In this document: one piece after another, positions 34,298 through 42,638 of the stretch
Numbering within the stretch: the stretch's first letter is position 1
Layout of the letters: the number at the start of each line of letters is the position of its first letter
NCBI RefSeq assembly: GCF_008065375.1
Contig: NZ_VJYI01000002.1
Coordinates: forward strand, 124,001 to 188,000
Direction of reading: 5' to 3'
From: Nonomuraea sp. SYSU D8015
GTDB taxonomy: Bacteria; Actinomycetota; Actinomycetes; Streptosporangiales; Streptosporangiaceae
Length of the DNA stretch: 64,000 bases
The notes under the pieces: generated by a model
What the model was told of the DNA's origin: nothing
Database searches by the model: none
The model's input: the letters and a program-made list of their open reading frames with translations, nothing else
Made by a program: the position numbers and the translations under genes

Positions 34298-35336
34298 GCT
34301 CGTTAACGGGAAGGGCCTGTCGCTCGTTCCCAAGACCGACGTCAAGCAGACCCTGAAGGACTTCAAGTCCGACCAGGAGGTCCGCTGGTGCCCCGGCTGC
34401 GGTGACTACGCGATCCTGGCCGCGGTGCAGAGCTTCCTGCCCGAGCTGGGGCTCAAGCGCGAGAACATCGTGTTCGTGTCGGGCATCGGCTGCTCGTCGC
34501 GGTTCCCGTACTACCTCAACACGTACGGGTTCCATTCGATCCACGGCCGCGCGCCCGCCATCGCGACCGGGCTGGCGGCCTCCCGCCCCGACCTGAGCGT
34601 CTGGGTGATCACCGGTGACGGCGACGCGCTGTCGATCGGTGGCAACCACCTGATCCACGCCCTGCGCCGCAACGTCAACCTCAACATCCTGCTGTTCAAC
34701 AACAGGATCTACGGTCTGACCAAGGGGCAATACTCGCCCACGTCGGAGGTCGGCAAGATCACCAAGTCGACGCCGATGGGGTCGCTGGACAAGCCGTTCA
34801 ACCCGATCTCGCTGGCCATCGGCGCCGAGGCGTCGTTCGTGGCCCGCACCATCGACTCCGACCGCAAGCACCTGCAGTCGGTGCTGCGTGAGGCGACCGC
34901 GCACCGCGGCACGTCGCTGGTGGAGATCTACCAGAACTGCAACATCTTCAACGACAACGCCTTCGAGCCGCTCAAGGACCCGGGGGTGCGCGACGACATC
35001 ACGTTGCGGCTGGAGCACGGCCAGCCCATCGTGAGCGCCTCCAAGGCCGTCGTACGGGCCGCCAACGGCGGCATCAAGGTGGTGGCCCGCGACAGCGTGA
35101 GCGAGGGCGAGATCCTCGTGCACGACGCGCACAGCCCCGACCCGTCGATCGCCTTCGCGCTGAGCAGGCTGGACGAGCCGGCGTTCGAGCACGTGCCGAT
35201 CGGCGTCTTCCGCAGCGTGGACCGGCCGACGTACGACGGGCGCATGGCCGAGCAGCTGGAGGAGGCCGCGGCGCAGAAGGGCCCCGGCGACCTGAGCGAG
35301 CTGCTCATGGGCGGGGACACCTGGCGCATCAACTGA
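34290..35336 (+). CDS. korB: 2-oxoacid:ferredoxin oxidoreductase beta subunit (KorB)
   Basis: 348 residues. TPP-binding motif GDGDALSIGGNHLIHALRRN plus FNNRIYGLTKGQYSPTS; cysteines in WCPGCGDY, GIGCSS and QNCNIF are positioned to hold one 4Fe-4S cluster. Cytosolic partner of KorA; the GTG start lies inside the end of korA. The enzyme would feed low-potential electrons to ferredoxin, a plausible donor for the truncated complex I upstream. Confidence 0.95.
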   Translation: MTELVNGKGLSLVPKTDVKQTLKDFKSDQEVRWCPGCGDYAILAAVQSFLPELGLKRENIVFVSGIGCSSRFPYYLNTYGFHSIHGRAPAIATGLAASRPDLSVWVITGDGDALSIGGNHLIHALRRNVNLNILLFNNRIYGLTKGQYSPTSEVGKITKSTPMGSLDKPFNPISLAIGAEASFVARTIDSDRKHLQSVLREATAHRGTSLVEIYQNCNIFNDNAFEPLKDPGVRDDITLRLEHGQPIVSASKAVVRAANGGIKVVARDSVSEGEILVHDAHSPDPSIAFALSRLDEPAFEHVPIGVFRSVDRPTYDGRMAEQLEEAAAQKGPGDLSELLMGGDTWRIN

Positions 35337-35363
35337 CCGCCGATTCCAGCACGCCGAAGCACC

Positions 35364-35392
35364 GGACGCCGCCCCCTCGCGGGGCGGCGTCC
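35364..35392 (+). terminator. Hairpin after korB
   Basis: Perfect 12-base stem GGACGCCGCCCC/GGGGCGGCGTCC with loop CTCGC, 27 bases after the korB stop. No T tract, as is common in high-GC actinomycetes. Confidence 0.65.
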
Positions 35393-35445
35393 GCCGTGTA
35401 ACGGCCCCTAGTCATAGCGGGATACCCCAGTGACGGGGGACGGGG

Positions 35446-35652
35446 GTGCTGATGCGCACGCGAAGCTCGATCATCACCATGGACGTACCCGGCCTGCGTG
35501 CCGAGTTCTTCGTGCCGGCCGGGCGGTTCGGCGAGCGGGGCCGCCTCGACGAGGGCGACGTGCGCGAGCTGGCGAGAGCGGGCATGCGCGTGGGCTCCTA
35601 CGACAGGCAGGAGGGCGTGACCTGCGCCTACACCACAGCCCCGCCCCGAGGC
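35446..35652 (+). pseudogene. Fragment of a NodB-type polysaccharide deacetylase
   Basis: The stretch PGLRAEFFVPAGRFGERGRL, then DEGDVRELARAGMRVGSYDR, matches the second and third strands of NodB domains (TFFVVTGRIG, LSWDxVRELAxAGMEIGSH). The catalytic TFDDG segment before it and the zinc HxxxH and later motifs are missing, so it is a remnant, probably of a deacetylase from the polysaccharide locus. Confidence 0.55.
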
Positions 35653-35659
35653 GAGGCGC

Positions 35660-35854
35660 ATGGTGAGGGTGTCCCTCGTCAGCGCGCACGAACTCGACGC
35701 GGCGGAGCTCTCCGCCTGGCACACGTTCCAGGGGCAGGACCTGCTGCTGCGTAATCCGCGCCGCAGCGGGACCGTCCGCGGGGCGGCCGTGGTTCAGAAC
35801 GTGGCGAACGGCGGCCGGGCCGTGCCGGCACCATCAGAAGAGGAGCACTCATGA
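35660..35854 (+). pseudogene. N-terminal fragment of a CelD/BcsL-type GNAT acetyltransferase
   Basis: RVSLVSAHELDAAELSAWHT and FQGQDLLLRNP resemble the first 35 residues of actinomycete GNAT (CelD-like) proteins of polysaccharide clusters; then the frame leaves the family abruptly (RRSGTVRGAAVVQNVANGG) and stops at 35854, where the next gene begins with a four-base overlap. Likely deletion scar. Confidence 0.5.
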
Positions 35855-36795
35855 CGTGGAAGGGCAGGCGGGCCCTGGTGACGGGGGCCTCGGGCTTCAT
35901 CGGCGGGCACCTCGCCGCACGCCTGGCCGCGCTGGAGGCCGACGTCCACGCGGTGAGCCGCAGGGCTCAGGCCGCCGGGGCCGTGAGCCGCAGGGCTCAC
36001 GCCGCCGGCGGGGGTGACGGCGGCACGGTCCACTGGCATCAGGCCGACCTACGCGATCAGCAGGCCACGGCCGAGCTGCTCGCCGAGGTCTCCCCCGACG
36101 TCGTCTTCCACCTGGCCAGCGAGGTCAACGGTGCCAGGGACCCGGAGATGGTCCCGGTCACGCTCGCCGGCAACCTCCAGACCACGGTCAACCTGCTGAC
36201 GGCCGCCGTGCGCCACGAATGCCGCATGGTGCTGGCCGGCTCGATCGAGGAGCCCCGGCCGGGCAACGGGCACGCCGCCGCGCCGTCGCCGTACGCGATG
36301 GCCAAGAGCGCCGCGTCGGGCTACGCCGATCTGTACCGCCAGCTGTGGGGGCTGCCGTGCACGATCCTGCGGCCTTCCATGGTGTACGGGCCCGCCCAGC
36401 CCGACACGACCAAGCTGGTGCCGTACGTGACGCTGGCGCTCCTGCGCGGCGAGGAGCCGCGCCTGACCAGCGGCGCCAAGGTGGCCGACTGGGTGTACGT
36501 CGACGACGTGGTGGCGGCCTTCGTCTCCGCCGCCGTCGACGACCGGGCCATCGGGCAGTCCTTCGACGTGGGCACCGGGGTCAAGACCTCGGTACGCGAG
36601 CTCGTCGAGCTGCTCTACGGCATCGCGGGCGCCGCCGCGCGGCCCTCCTTCGGCGCCGTGGCCGACCGGCCGCTGGACATTCCGCAGGTGGCCGACGTCG
36701 GCCCGGCTTTCGACCTGATCGGCTGGCGTCCCACCGTGGAGCTGACGGACGGCTTGCGGCGCACGGTCGCCTGGTACGCCAGGAAGGCGGCGTAA
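35851..36795 (+). CDS. NAD-dependent sugar epimerase/dehydratase (extended SDR)
   Basis: 314 residues. Rossmann motif TGASGFIGGHLAARL, and catalytic YAMAK (Tyr-x3-Lys), with VYGPAQPDTTKLVPY later. Acts on an NDP-sugar; the exact reaction cannot be read. Near residues 35-54 the peptide AVSRRAQAAG is duplicated as AVSRRAHAAG, in the loop after the second strand. One base separates it from the next glycosyltransferase, so they are an operon. Confidence 0.85.
   Translation: MTWKGRRALVTGASGFIGGHLAARLAALEADVHAVSRRAQAAGAVSRRAHAAGGGDGGTVHWHQADLRDQQATAELLAEVSPDVVFHLASEVNGARDPEMVPVTLAGNLQTTVNLLTAAVRHECRMVLAGSIEEPRPGNGHAAAPSPYAMAKSAASGYADLYRQLWGLPCTILRPSMVYGPAQPDTTKLVPYVTLALLRGEEPRLTSGAKVADWVYVDDVVAAFVSAAVDDRAIGQSFDVGTGVKTSVRELVELLYGIAGAAARPSFGAVADRPLDIPQVADVGPAFDLIGWRPTVELTDGLRRTVAWYARKAA
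35953..36012 (+). repeat. 30-base in-frame tandem duplication in the epimerase gene
   Basis: Units 35953-35982 and 35983-36012 (GTGAGCCGCAGGGCTCA...) differ at a few bases and add ten residues. Confidence 0.8.
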
Positions 36796-36796
36796 C

Positions 36797-37708
36797 GTGC
36801 GCATCGCCGCGGTGATCGTCACCTACAACAGTGCCGAGGTGCTGAAAGACTGCCTCGACTCGCTTCCCGAGGCGGCCACAGGGGTGGAGCTCGTCGCGGT
36901 CGTGGTGGCGGACAACGCCTCGCACGACGCCGGCCCGGCCATCGCCAGGGAGGCCGCCAGGGCGGCCGACGGCCTGCCCCTGACCGTGGTCGACCTGGGA
37001 AGGAACGCCGGTTACGCCGCGGGCGTCAACGCCGGTCTCGACACGCTCGGCCTCGACACGCTCGACGCCGTCTACGTGCTCAACCCGGACTGCCGGCTGC
37101 GTCCGGGCTCGATCGCGCCGCTGGCCGAGGCGCTGCGCCCGGCCGGGCGCGGCATCGCGGTGCCCAAGATGGTCCACCCCGACGGCTCGCTCCAGCCGTC
37201 GCTGCGGCGGACGCCCACGCTGGGCAGGGCGGTCGCGGAGGCGCTGCTGGGCGGCACGGTGGCGGGGCGGCTGTGGCGGCTCGGGGAGACGGTCACCGAC
37301 CCGCGTGCGTACGAACGCCCGGCCCCGTACGCCTGGGCCACGGGGGCGGCGATGCTGATCTCGGTGCCCGCGCTGCGCGCGGTCGGCCGGTGGGACGAGT
37401 CGTTCTTCCTCTACAGCGAGGAGACCGAGTATTGCCTGCGCGCCGCCGACCTGGGGTGGGCGACCTGGTACGAGCCCCGCTCGGTGATCGAGCACATCGG
37501 CGGCGCCGGCTACACGGACCCCGCCCTCGCCGCGCTGCTGGCCGTCAACAAGGTCAAGCTGTTCAGGCGGCGCAGGGGCAGGCTCGCCGGCGCCGCCTAC
37601 CACGTGGTCCAGCTGCTCGGGCAGGCACTGCGCGCGTTGTCGGGACGCGCCATCGCCCGGTCCTGCTTCGCCGCGCTGCTGCGCCCCGGCCGGGTGAACG
37701 TGCCATGA
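36797..37708 (+). CDS. Glycosyltransferase family 2
   Basis: 303 residues from GTG 36797. GT-A fold with VIVTYNSAEVLKDCLDSL at the N-terminus, VVVADNAS, the DxD-equivalent LNPDCRLRPG and FFLYSEETEYCLRAADLGW, the pattern of rhamnosyl/WcaA-like transferases (WbbL type). Cytosolic, acts on a lipid-linked precursor. It converges on the glycoside-hydrolase-like gene with a three-base gap. Confidence 0.9.
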   Translation: MRIAAVIVTYNSAEVLKDCLDSLPEAATGVELVAVVVADNASHDAGPAIAREAARAADGLPLTVVDLGRNAGYAAGVNAGLDTLGLDTLDAVYVLNPDCRLRPGSIAPLAEALRPAGRGIAVPKMVHPDGSLQPSLRRTPTLGRAVAEALLGGTVAGRLWRLGETVTDPRAYERPAPYAWATGAAMLISVPALRAVGRWDESFFLYSEETEYCLRAADLGWATWYEPRSVIEHIGGAGYTDPALAALLAVNKVKLFRRRRGRLAGAAYHVVQLLGQALRALSGRAIARSCFAALLRPGRVNVP

Positions 37709-37711
37709 GGC

Positions 37712-39070
37712 TCACAGGGGGATCTTGTAGATGTGGTAGGAGTATTCGGCCTCGAAGGAGTCGGTGAAACGTCCTGACCCGTCGATGGGGACCGTCCGCC
37801 CCTCGAAGAGCACCTCCGCCTTGTCGGCCTCGACCCCGGCGGGCAGGGTCAGCTGGTGGCTGCCCGGCTTGGCGTCGCGGTCGAGCATGGTGAAGACGTA
37901 GAGGGCGTCGTCGTGGACCTTCAGCATGGTGTCGAGCCCGTCGCCGAACCTGTGCGTGTAGGACTGGCTGTTGAGCACGGGGGCGAGCTGGGTGATCCGC
38001 TTGTTCAGCTCGACGACCATCGGCCTCGTCCTGTCGCCGCAGCGCTCTCTCAGCACGTGTTGCGACTGGCACGGGCCGCCGAAGTTGTGGTTGAAGTAGA
38101 TGATCCCGCGGGCTTCGTGGATGAGTGAGCTCATCACGGCGCCGGCCAGCTCCTGTGGTTCGATCGCGCGCTTGTCGTCGACGCCGGGCCAGCCCACCTC
38201 CACGATCGCGTAGACCGGCTGCAGCCGTCCGTCGAGGGAGTCGAGCCTGCGCAGCTTCTCCACGACCATGCCGTAGTTGGCCGATCGCCGGCACTGCTCC
38301 AGGGGCACGTTGATGTAGTTCTTGGCGTCCTGGCAGATGCCCTCACTGGTGTACCAGTAGACGTCGGCCGAGATGATGTCGGTGTAGTCGTTGACGAACC
38401 TGCGTGCCTCCCGGTCGTTCTGCCAAATGATGACGCCTTTGCCGTAGTTGGCGTAGTGGGGGCGGCCGTCCTTGGGCAGCCGGCCCTTCTGCTCCTTCAT
38501 CACGGTGTAGCCGCAACTCTGGCCCTCGGGGACGCAGAGAGGCCCCTCGCCGGGGTGGTTGCCCGTCCATTTCGCATCGCCGGGACCCGCCCACATGTCG
38601 GCCTCGTCGTCGATCACCCAGCCGACGGTCTCGTCGCCGTGGCCGTCCAGCGGCTTGTCGGTCAGCGCCCACATGCCGCTGTCCCGGACGCGCTCCGCCC
38701 TGCTGGTGCTGGTCAGGCCCAGGTAAGTGTTCAGGCCCAGTGCCTTGTCACCGGCGGCGTCGCCGGGCTCGACGACCGACTCCAGCCAGACGCCGATGGG
38801 GAAGAACGAGGGATCGGTCCAGCGCGCGGCCGTCGCGTCGAAGCGGCCGTAGTAGGCGGGGCCTCCCTCCCACGGCACCTTGGGCAGCGCCTCCAGCGAC
38901 GTGCCCTGGGACGGCGTGGCGGGCTGTGCCGTCGTGCCGGCCTGCGGCGGCGTCTCGCCTGCAGAGGGATCCTGCCGCCCCGTCTCGCGGGGATAGAAGT
39001 AGATCAACGCCAGGACGAGAACGAGGATCACCACGCCGAACACGGATAAAGGGGGCAGCTTCCTCCCCAT
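37712..39070 (-). CDS. Membrane-anchored TIM-barrel-like protein, possible glycoside hydrolase
   Basis: 452 residues. One N-terminal membrane helix (VFGVVILVLVLALIYFY) with a Pro/Thr-rich linker predicts an extracellular domain. The domain has alternating strands and helices and acidic residues at strand ends (TVGWVIDDEADMW, YAIVEVGWPG, ARGIIYFNHNFGG), compatible with a TIM barrel of glycoside hydrolase type, and a beta-sandwich-like end (QLTLPAGVEADKAEVLFEGR). No family assigned. The position inside the polysaccharide locus suggests processing of the product. Confidence 0.7.
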   Translation of the reverse strand: MGRKLPPLSVFGVVILVLVLALIYFYPRETGRQDPSAGETPPQAGTTAQPATPSQGTSLEALPKVPWEGGPAYYGRFDATAARWTDPSFFPIGVWLESVVEPGDAAGDKALGLNTYLGLTSTSRAERVRDSGMWALTDKPLDGHGDETVGWVIDDEADMWAGPGDAKWTGNHPGEGPLCVPEGQSCGYTVMKEQKGRLPKDGRPHYANYGKGVIIWQNDREARRFVNDYTDIISADVYWYTSEGICQDAKNYINVPLEQCRRSANYGMVVEKLRRLDSLDGRLQPVYAIVEVGWPGVDDKRAIEPQELAGAVMSSLIHEARGIIYFNHNFGGPCQSQHVLRERCGDRTRPMVVELNKRITQLAPVLNSQSYTHRFGDGLDTMLKVHDDALYVFTMLDRDAKPGSHQLTLPAGVEADKAEVLFEGRTVPIDGSGRFTDSFEAEYSYHIYKIPL

Positions 39071-39079
39071 CGGCTCTCC

Positions 39080-41134
39080 TCAACCTCTGTCTGACGGCGC
39101 TTCGGCCATGGCCATGAGCTCGGCGGCGCGAGAGGACCACGACGCGCCGAGCACGGACTCGCGCAGCGCCTGAGGCTCCCGCGGCCCGCCGTCGTCCAAC
39201 GTCGAGCGGATGGTCGCGATGAATGCGGCGGGATCGGTGGCGACCCTTACGCGATCAGTATAGTTCGCGAGCTCCGCGAAATCCGTGCTCACCACGGGGA
39301 GGCCGAGCGCCAGATATTCCTTGAGCTTGATCGGGTTCGCGTGCCGGATCCACGAGTTGTCCAGCCACGGCATGATCGCCACGTCGAATCCGGACCCGTA
39401 CGCCGGTATGTCGTCGTAGGGGCGGAAGCCCAGCCAGTGGACGTTCGGATATTTGGTGAGCCGCTCCATCGGCACAGTGGCGTCCCCGATGAGCACGAGC
39501 GAGACGTCGGGCATGTCCCCGGCGATCCGCTCCAGCAGGTCGAAGTCCACCAGGTAGTCGTCGAGGGCGCCGAAGAAGCCCACGCGCGGCCCGGGAATGT
39601 CCGCCAGGTCGGCGGGCAGCCGGTCCCGCTTGGTGAAGTGCTCCAGGTCGACGCCGTGGTCGAGGAAATGCGCGCGGTCCCCGGTCCGGTCGCGCTCCTC
39701 GGCCATCAGGGCTCGGCTGACGTAGAGGACATGGTCGGCGCCGCGCAGCAGCGCGTCCTCCAGCTTCTCGATCGTCTCGGTGTCCGACTCGGGGAACGCC
39801 GAGTGCCTGTCCGACCGGTTGAACACCAGCGCCCGCCTGCGCATCGGCCGCACCACGTCCCAGGCCGTGGGGATCGTCGTGACGATCACGGGTGCGGTCA
39901 GCCCGAGCGCCCGGCACACGGCCCGTACCTGGGCGCGCACCAGCACGGCGTTGACCCGCCGTAACAGGGGCGAGCCGTAGAAGGGCAGCGGCAGCGGCGA
40001 CATCACGTAGAAGCCGGGCGACGGCCTGCGGACGAACTTGGCCACGCTGCGCAGCTTGCGGGCGATGCGCCTGAGCACCTGCGTCGATTTGCCGGGCGTC
40101 GGCATGCGCATGCCGATGCTGTTGACCACCAGCACCTTTCTGTGCTCGGCCACCGAGCGCATGAGCTGGAAGTCGGAGTGCGCCCGGTTGTGGTACCACC
40201 AGTCCTGCGCGGAGAAGCAGACGTAGCCGGGCGGCTCCGGCCTGCGCGGCCACCGCGGCATGGTGAGCAGGGCGCGCAGCGCATGCCGGTGCCGGTGGCC
40301 GGAGGCGCGCCCTTTGGCCAGCGCGCGCAGACCTTCGTTGAGCATCACCGCCGCGCGCATGGCCAGGCCCCTGAGCCTTCCGTGACGCTCGCGGTGCAGC
40401 CGGACCCGGTTGGTCGCCGACAACGCCCACAACATGGCCGACGACGTCTGTTCACCGCCGAGGTGCACGGCCCGCGCCCGCGGCTGGTAGCGGACGGCGA
40501 AGCCGCGTTCCCCGGCCCGCAGCATGTACTCGGTCTCCTCCGAATACAGGAAGTACCGCTCCTCCAGCGGGCCCAGCGCCTCCAGGCAGGCGCGGGCGAC
40601 CAGCCACGCGGCGCCCGTGGCCCAGTCGGCCGTCCCCTCGCGGGCGTAGGCGGACCGGTCCACCACCAGCTCTCCGAGAGGGGCGAACCGGCCGGCCCGC
40701 TCGCCGCCGAGCACGGCCTCCCCGATCGCCCTGAGCACGGTGGGGCGCCTGCGCAGGGACCAGGACAGGGCGCCGTCCTCGTCGGTCAGCTCCGGCACGG
40801 CGATCCCGGTCCCCGGCACGGCCAGCGTCTCCCGCAGCCGGGCCACGGCGTCGATGTCCAGCCGGATGTCCGGGTTGAGCACCAGTACGTCGCAGCCCGG
40901 CGCCGCGGCGATGCCCGCGTTCACCCCGGCCGCGAACCCGCTGTTACGTTCCAACCGGATGATCTCCGTGCCCGGGTCCACGCGCTCCACCATCTCGACC
41001 GTGTCGTCGGCCGAGGCGTTGTCGACCACGATGACCCGCGCGGGGCCCTGGTCCCGCAGGGCCAGGCGGACGGACTTCAGGCAGTCCGCGACCACCTCTC
41101 TGCTGTGGTACGTGACGATCACTACCGCAAGCAT
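39080..41134 (-). CDS. Two-domain glycosyltransferase: GT2 fused to GT4/GT1-like domain
   Basis: 684 residues. Residues 1-300 are a GT2 rhamnosyltransferase-like domain (VVIVTYHSREVVADCLKSV, LNPDIRLD, YFLYSEETEYMLRAGERGF). Residues about 300-684 are a GT-B domain (GYVCFSAQDWWYHNRAHSD, PRVGFFGALDDYLVDFDLLE, NPIKLKEYLALGLPVVSTDF). Each half is usually a separate protein; the fusion suggests two successive sugar additions. It ends nine bases before the hydrolase-like gene and starts three bases after the WecG-like gene. Confidence 0.9.
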   Translation of the reverse strand: MLAVVIVTYHSREVVADCLKSVRLALRDQGPARVIVVDNASADDTVEMVERVDPGTEIIRLERNSGFAAGVNAGIAAAPGCDVLVLNPDIRLDIDAVARLRETLAVPGTGIAVPELTDEDGALSWSLRRRPTVLRAIGEAVLGGERAGRFAPLGELVVDRSAYAREGTADWATGAAWLVARACLEALGPLEERYFLYSEETEYMLRAGERGFAVRYQPRARAVHLGGEQTSSAMLWALSATNRVRLHRERHGRLRGLAMRAAVMLNEGLRALAKGRASGHRHRHALRALLTMPRWPRRPEPPGYVCFSAQDWWYHNRAHSDFQLMRSVAEHRKVLVVNSIGMRMPTPGKSTQVLRRIARKLRSVAKFVRRPSPGFYVMSPLPLPFYGSPLLRRVNAVLVRAQVRAVCRALGLTAPVIVTTIPTAWDVVRPMRRRALVFNRSDRHSAFPESDTETIEKLEDALLRGADHVLYVSRALMAEERDRTGDRAHFLDHGVDLEHFTKRDRLPADLADIPGPRVGFFGALDDYLVDFDLLERIAGDMPDVSLVLIGDATVPMERLTKYPNVHWLGFRPYDDIPAYGSGFDVAIMPWLDNSWIRHANPIKLKEYLALGLPVVSTDFAELANYTDRVRVATDPAAFIATIRSTLDDGGPREPQALRESVLGASWSSRAAELMAMAEAPSDRG

Positions 41135-41137
41135 CGT

Positions 41138-41914
41138 TCACCTCTCCCGCAGGCGGATGCGCAGGCCCTGGGCGAGCAGGCGCAGAGCGAAGGGCGCGTC
41201 GTGGACCAGGTAGCGGCGGGCCAGGCGGCGCGGTTCGAGCGCGAGCCTGTGCAGCCACTCGCCGCCGCTGCGCTGCAGGAGCGCCGGGGCGCGGCTGAAC
41301 TGCCCGGCGGCCATCGGGATGCCCGCTCCGCACCCCAGGTGCCAGGCGCCCGGCAGCTCCGCGCGCAGCAGTGCGATCATCCGTTCCTGCTTGGGGAAGC
41401 CGAGGCCCACGAGCACGAGGTCGGGCGCCGCGGCGCTCACGCGTTCGACGACCTTCCGCAGCCGCCCGGGATCGGCGTCGAATCCGTACGGAGGCGAGTA
41501 CGCGCCCGCCACCCGCAACCCCGGGTACCGCTCCGCCAGCACGCGCCCCGCGGCCTCCGGCACGCCCTCGTCGCCGCCGACCAGGTACACCGAGCGGCCC
41601 TCCGCCGCGGCCCGCTCCGACAGCGTGAAGACGAGGGAGGCGCCGGTCACGCGCTCCTTGATGGCGGCGCCCGCCAGCCGGCCCGCCCACACCACGGGCA
41701 TGCCGTCGGCCACCACCACCTCGGCCTGGGCGACCAGTGCGGCGAGCTGGGGGTCACGGGTGGCCGCGCGGACGATGTCGACGTTGGCTGTCACGATCCA
41801 ACCGCCCCGCCGGGACCGCCATCCGGCCGCCACCGTGTCGGCCAGCCCCGCCTCCGTGATCACCATGACGTCGATCGCGCCGACCCGCACCCGGGCCGGC
41901 ATGGCCGAGGGCAC
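41138..41914 (-). CDS. WecG/TagA/CpsF-family glycosyltransferase
   Basis: 258 residues from GTG 41914 (AGGT about six bases upstream); ATG 41902 (MPARVRVGAIDV) is an alternative. Signature VTANVDIVRAATRDPQLAAL, then VVADGMPVVWAGRL and LVGLGFPKQERMI. Members transfer ManNAc-like or glucose residues onto undecaprenyl-linked sugars at the membrane. First gene of a minus-strand group with the GT fusion and hydrolase-like gene, divergent from the rmlC-like gene across about 170 bases that should hold both promoters. Confidence 0.9.
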   Translation of the reverse strand: MPSAMPARVRVGAIDVMVITEAGLADTVAAGWRSRRGGWIVTANVDIVRAATRDPQLAALVAQAEVVVADGMPVVWAGRLAGAAIKERVTGASLVFTLSERAAAEGRSVYLVGGDEGVPEAAGRVLAERYPGLRVAGAYSPPYGFDADPGRLRKVVERVSAAAPDLVLVGLGFPKQERMIALLRAELPGAWHLGCGAGIPMAAGQFSRAPALLQRSGGEWLHRLALEPRRLARRYLVHDAPFALRLLAQGLRIRLRER

Positions 41915-42086
41915 GAAATGACCTGCGGAAATACGATCGCCCCCCCGCGTCCGCTGCCGGCCTCGATGCCGCGGCACCATCCCATAATCGGGGGATATTG
42001 GCGGGTTGTTACGGCCGCCGAGGTTAACAGTGAAGGACACCGAGAAAACGCCGTTTTTGAGGGCTCGTCATGAAATATATGGGGGC

Positions 42087-42638
42087 ATGAGAGTAGAGCC
42101 TGGCGCCCTCGACGGAGTGCTGCTGTTCATCCCGTCCCCTCACCGCGACGACCGCGGGCTGTTCACCCGGACCTTCGACGCCGACGTCGCCAGGCAGGCG
42201 GGCCTGACGCCCGAGGACTTCATCCAGGACAGCCAGTCCAGGTCACGCCGCGGCGTCATCCGCGGGCTGCACGGCCGCGCGGGACGGGGCGAGGCCAAGC
42301 TCGTCAGATGCGCCCGCGGCGCCCTGTACGACGTCCTCGTGGACGCCAGGCCGGACTCGCCCACGTTCGGCAAGACGATGGCGGTGACGCTGGACGACGA
42401 GAGCTTCGTCACGCTCTACGTCCCGCCGGGGCTGCTCCACGGCTTCCAGGCGCTCACCGACCCCGCCGACACCTGCTACCGCATCGATCGGGCGCACGAT
42501 CCCGCCGAGGATCTGGCGGTCCGCTACGACGACCCCGATCTGGGAGTGGCGTGGCCGCTGCCCGCCGCCGGGATCAGCGAGCGCGACCTGGCGGCTGGCT
42601 CGTGGGCCGAGCTGCGCCGTCGGCTGGGCGCGGGGTGA
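42087..42638 (+). CDS. RmlC-like dTDP-4-keto-6-deoxyhexose 3,5-epimerase homologue
   Basis: 183 residues, cupin fold: FIPSPHRDDRGLFTRTFDAD, the catalytic-histidine segment RGVIRGLHGRAGRGEAKLV and DARPDSPTFG. ATG 42087 follows GGGGG; longer reading from 42006 is not family-like. This is a second RmlC homologue, beside the one at 55014; it could epimerise at C3 or C5 of a different sugar. The 3' end overlaps the polymerase gene by 65 bases on the other strand. Confidence 0.88.
   Translation: MRVEPGALDGVLLFIPSPHRDDRGLFTRTFDADVARQAGLTPEDFIQDSQSRSRRGVIRGLHGRAGRGEAKLVRCARGALYDVLVDARPDSPTFGKTMAVTLDDESFVTLYVPPGLLHGFQALTDPADTCYRIDRAHDPAEDLAVRYDDPDLGVAWPLPAAGISERDLAAGSWAELRRRLGAG

Noticed and set aside
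32165..34366. 733-residue minus-strand frame
   Set aside because: Exact antisense of korA; repetitive Arg/Gly/Val/Asp content, no domain.
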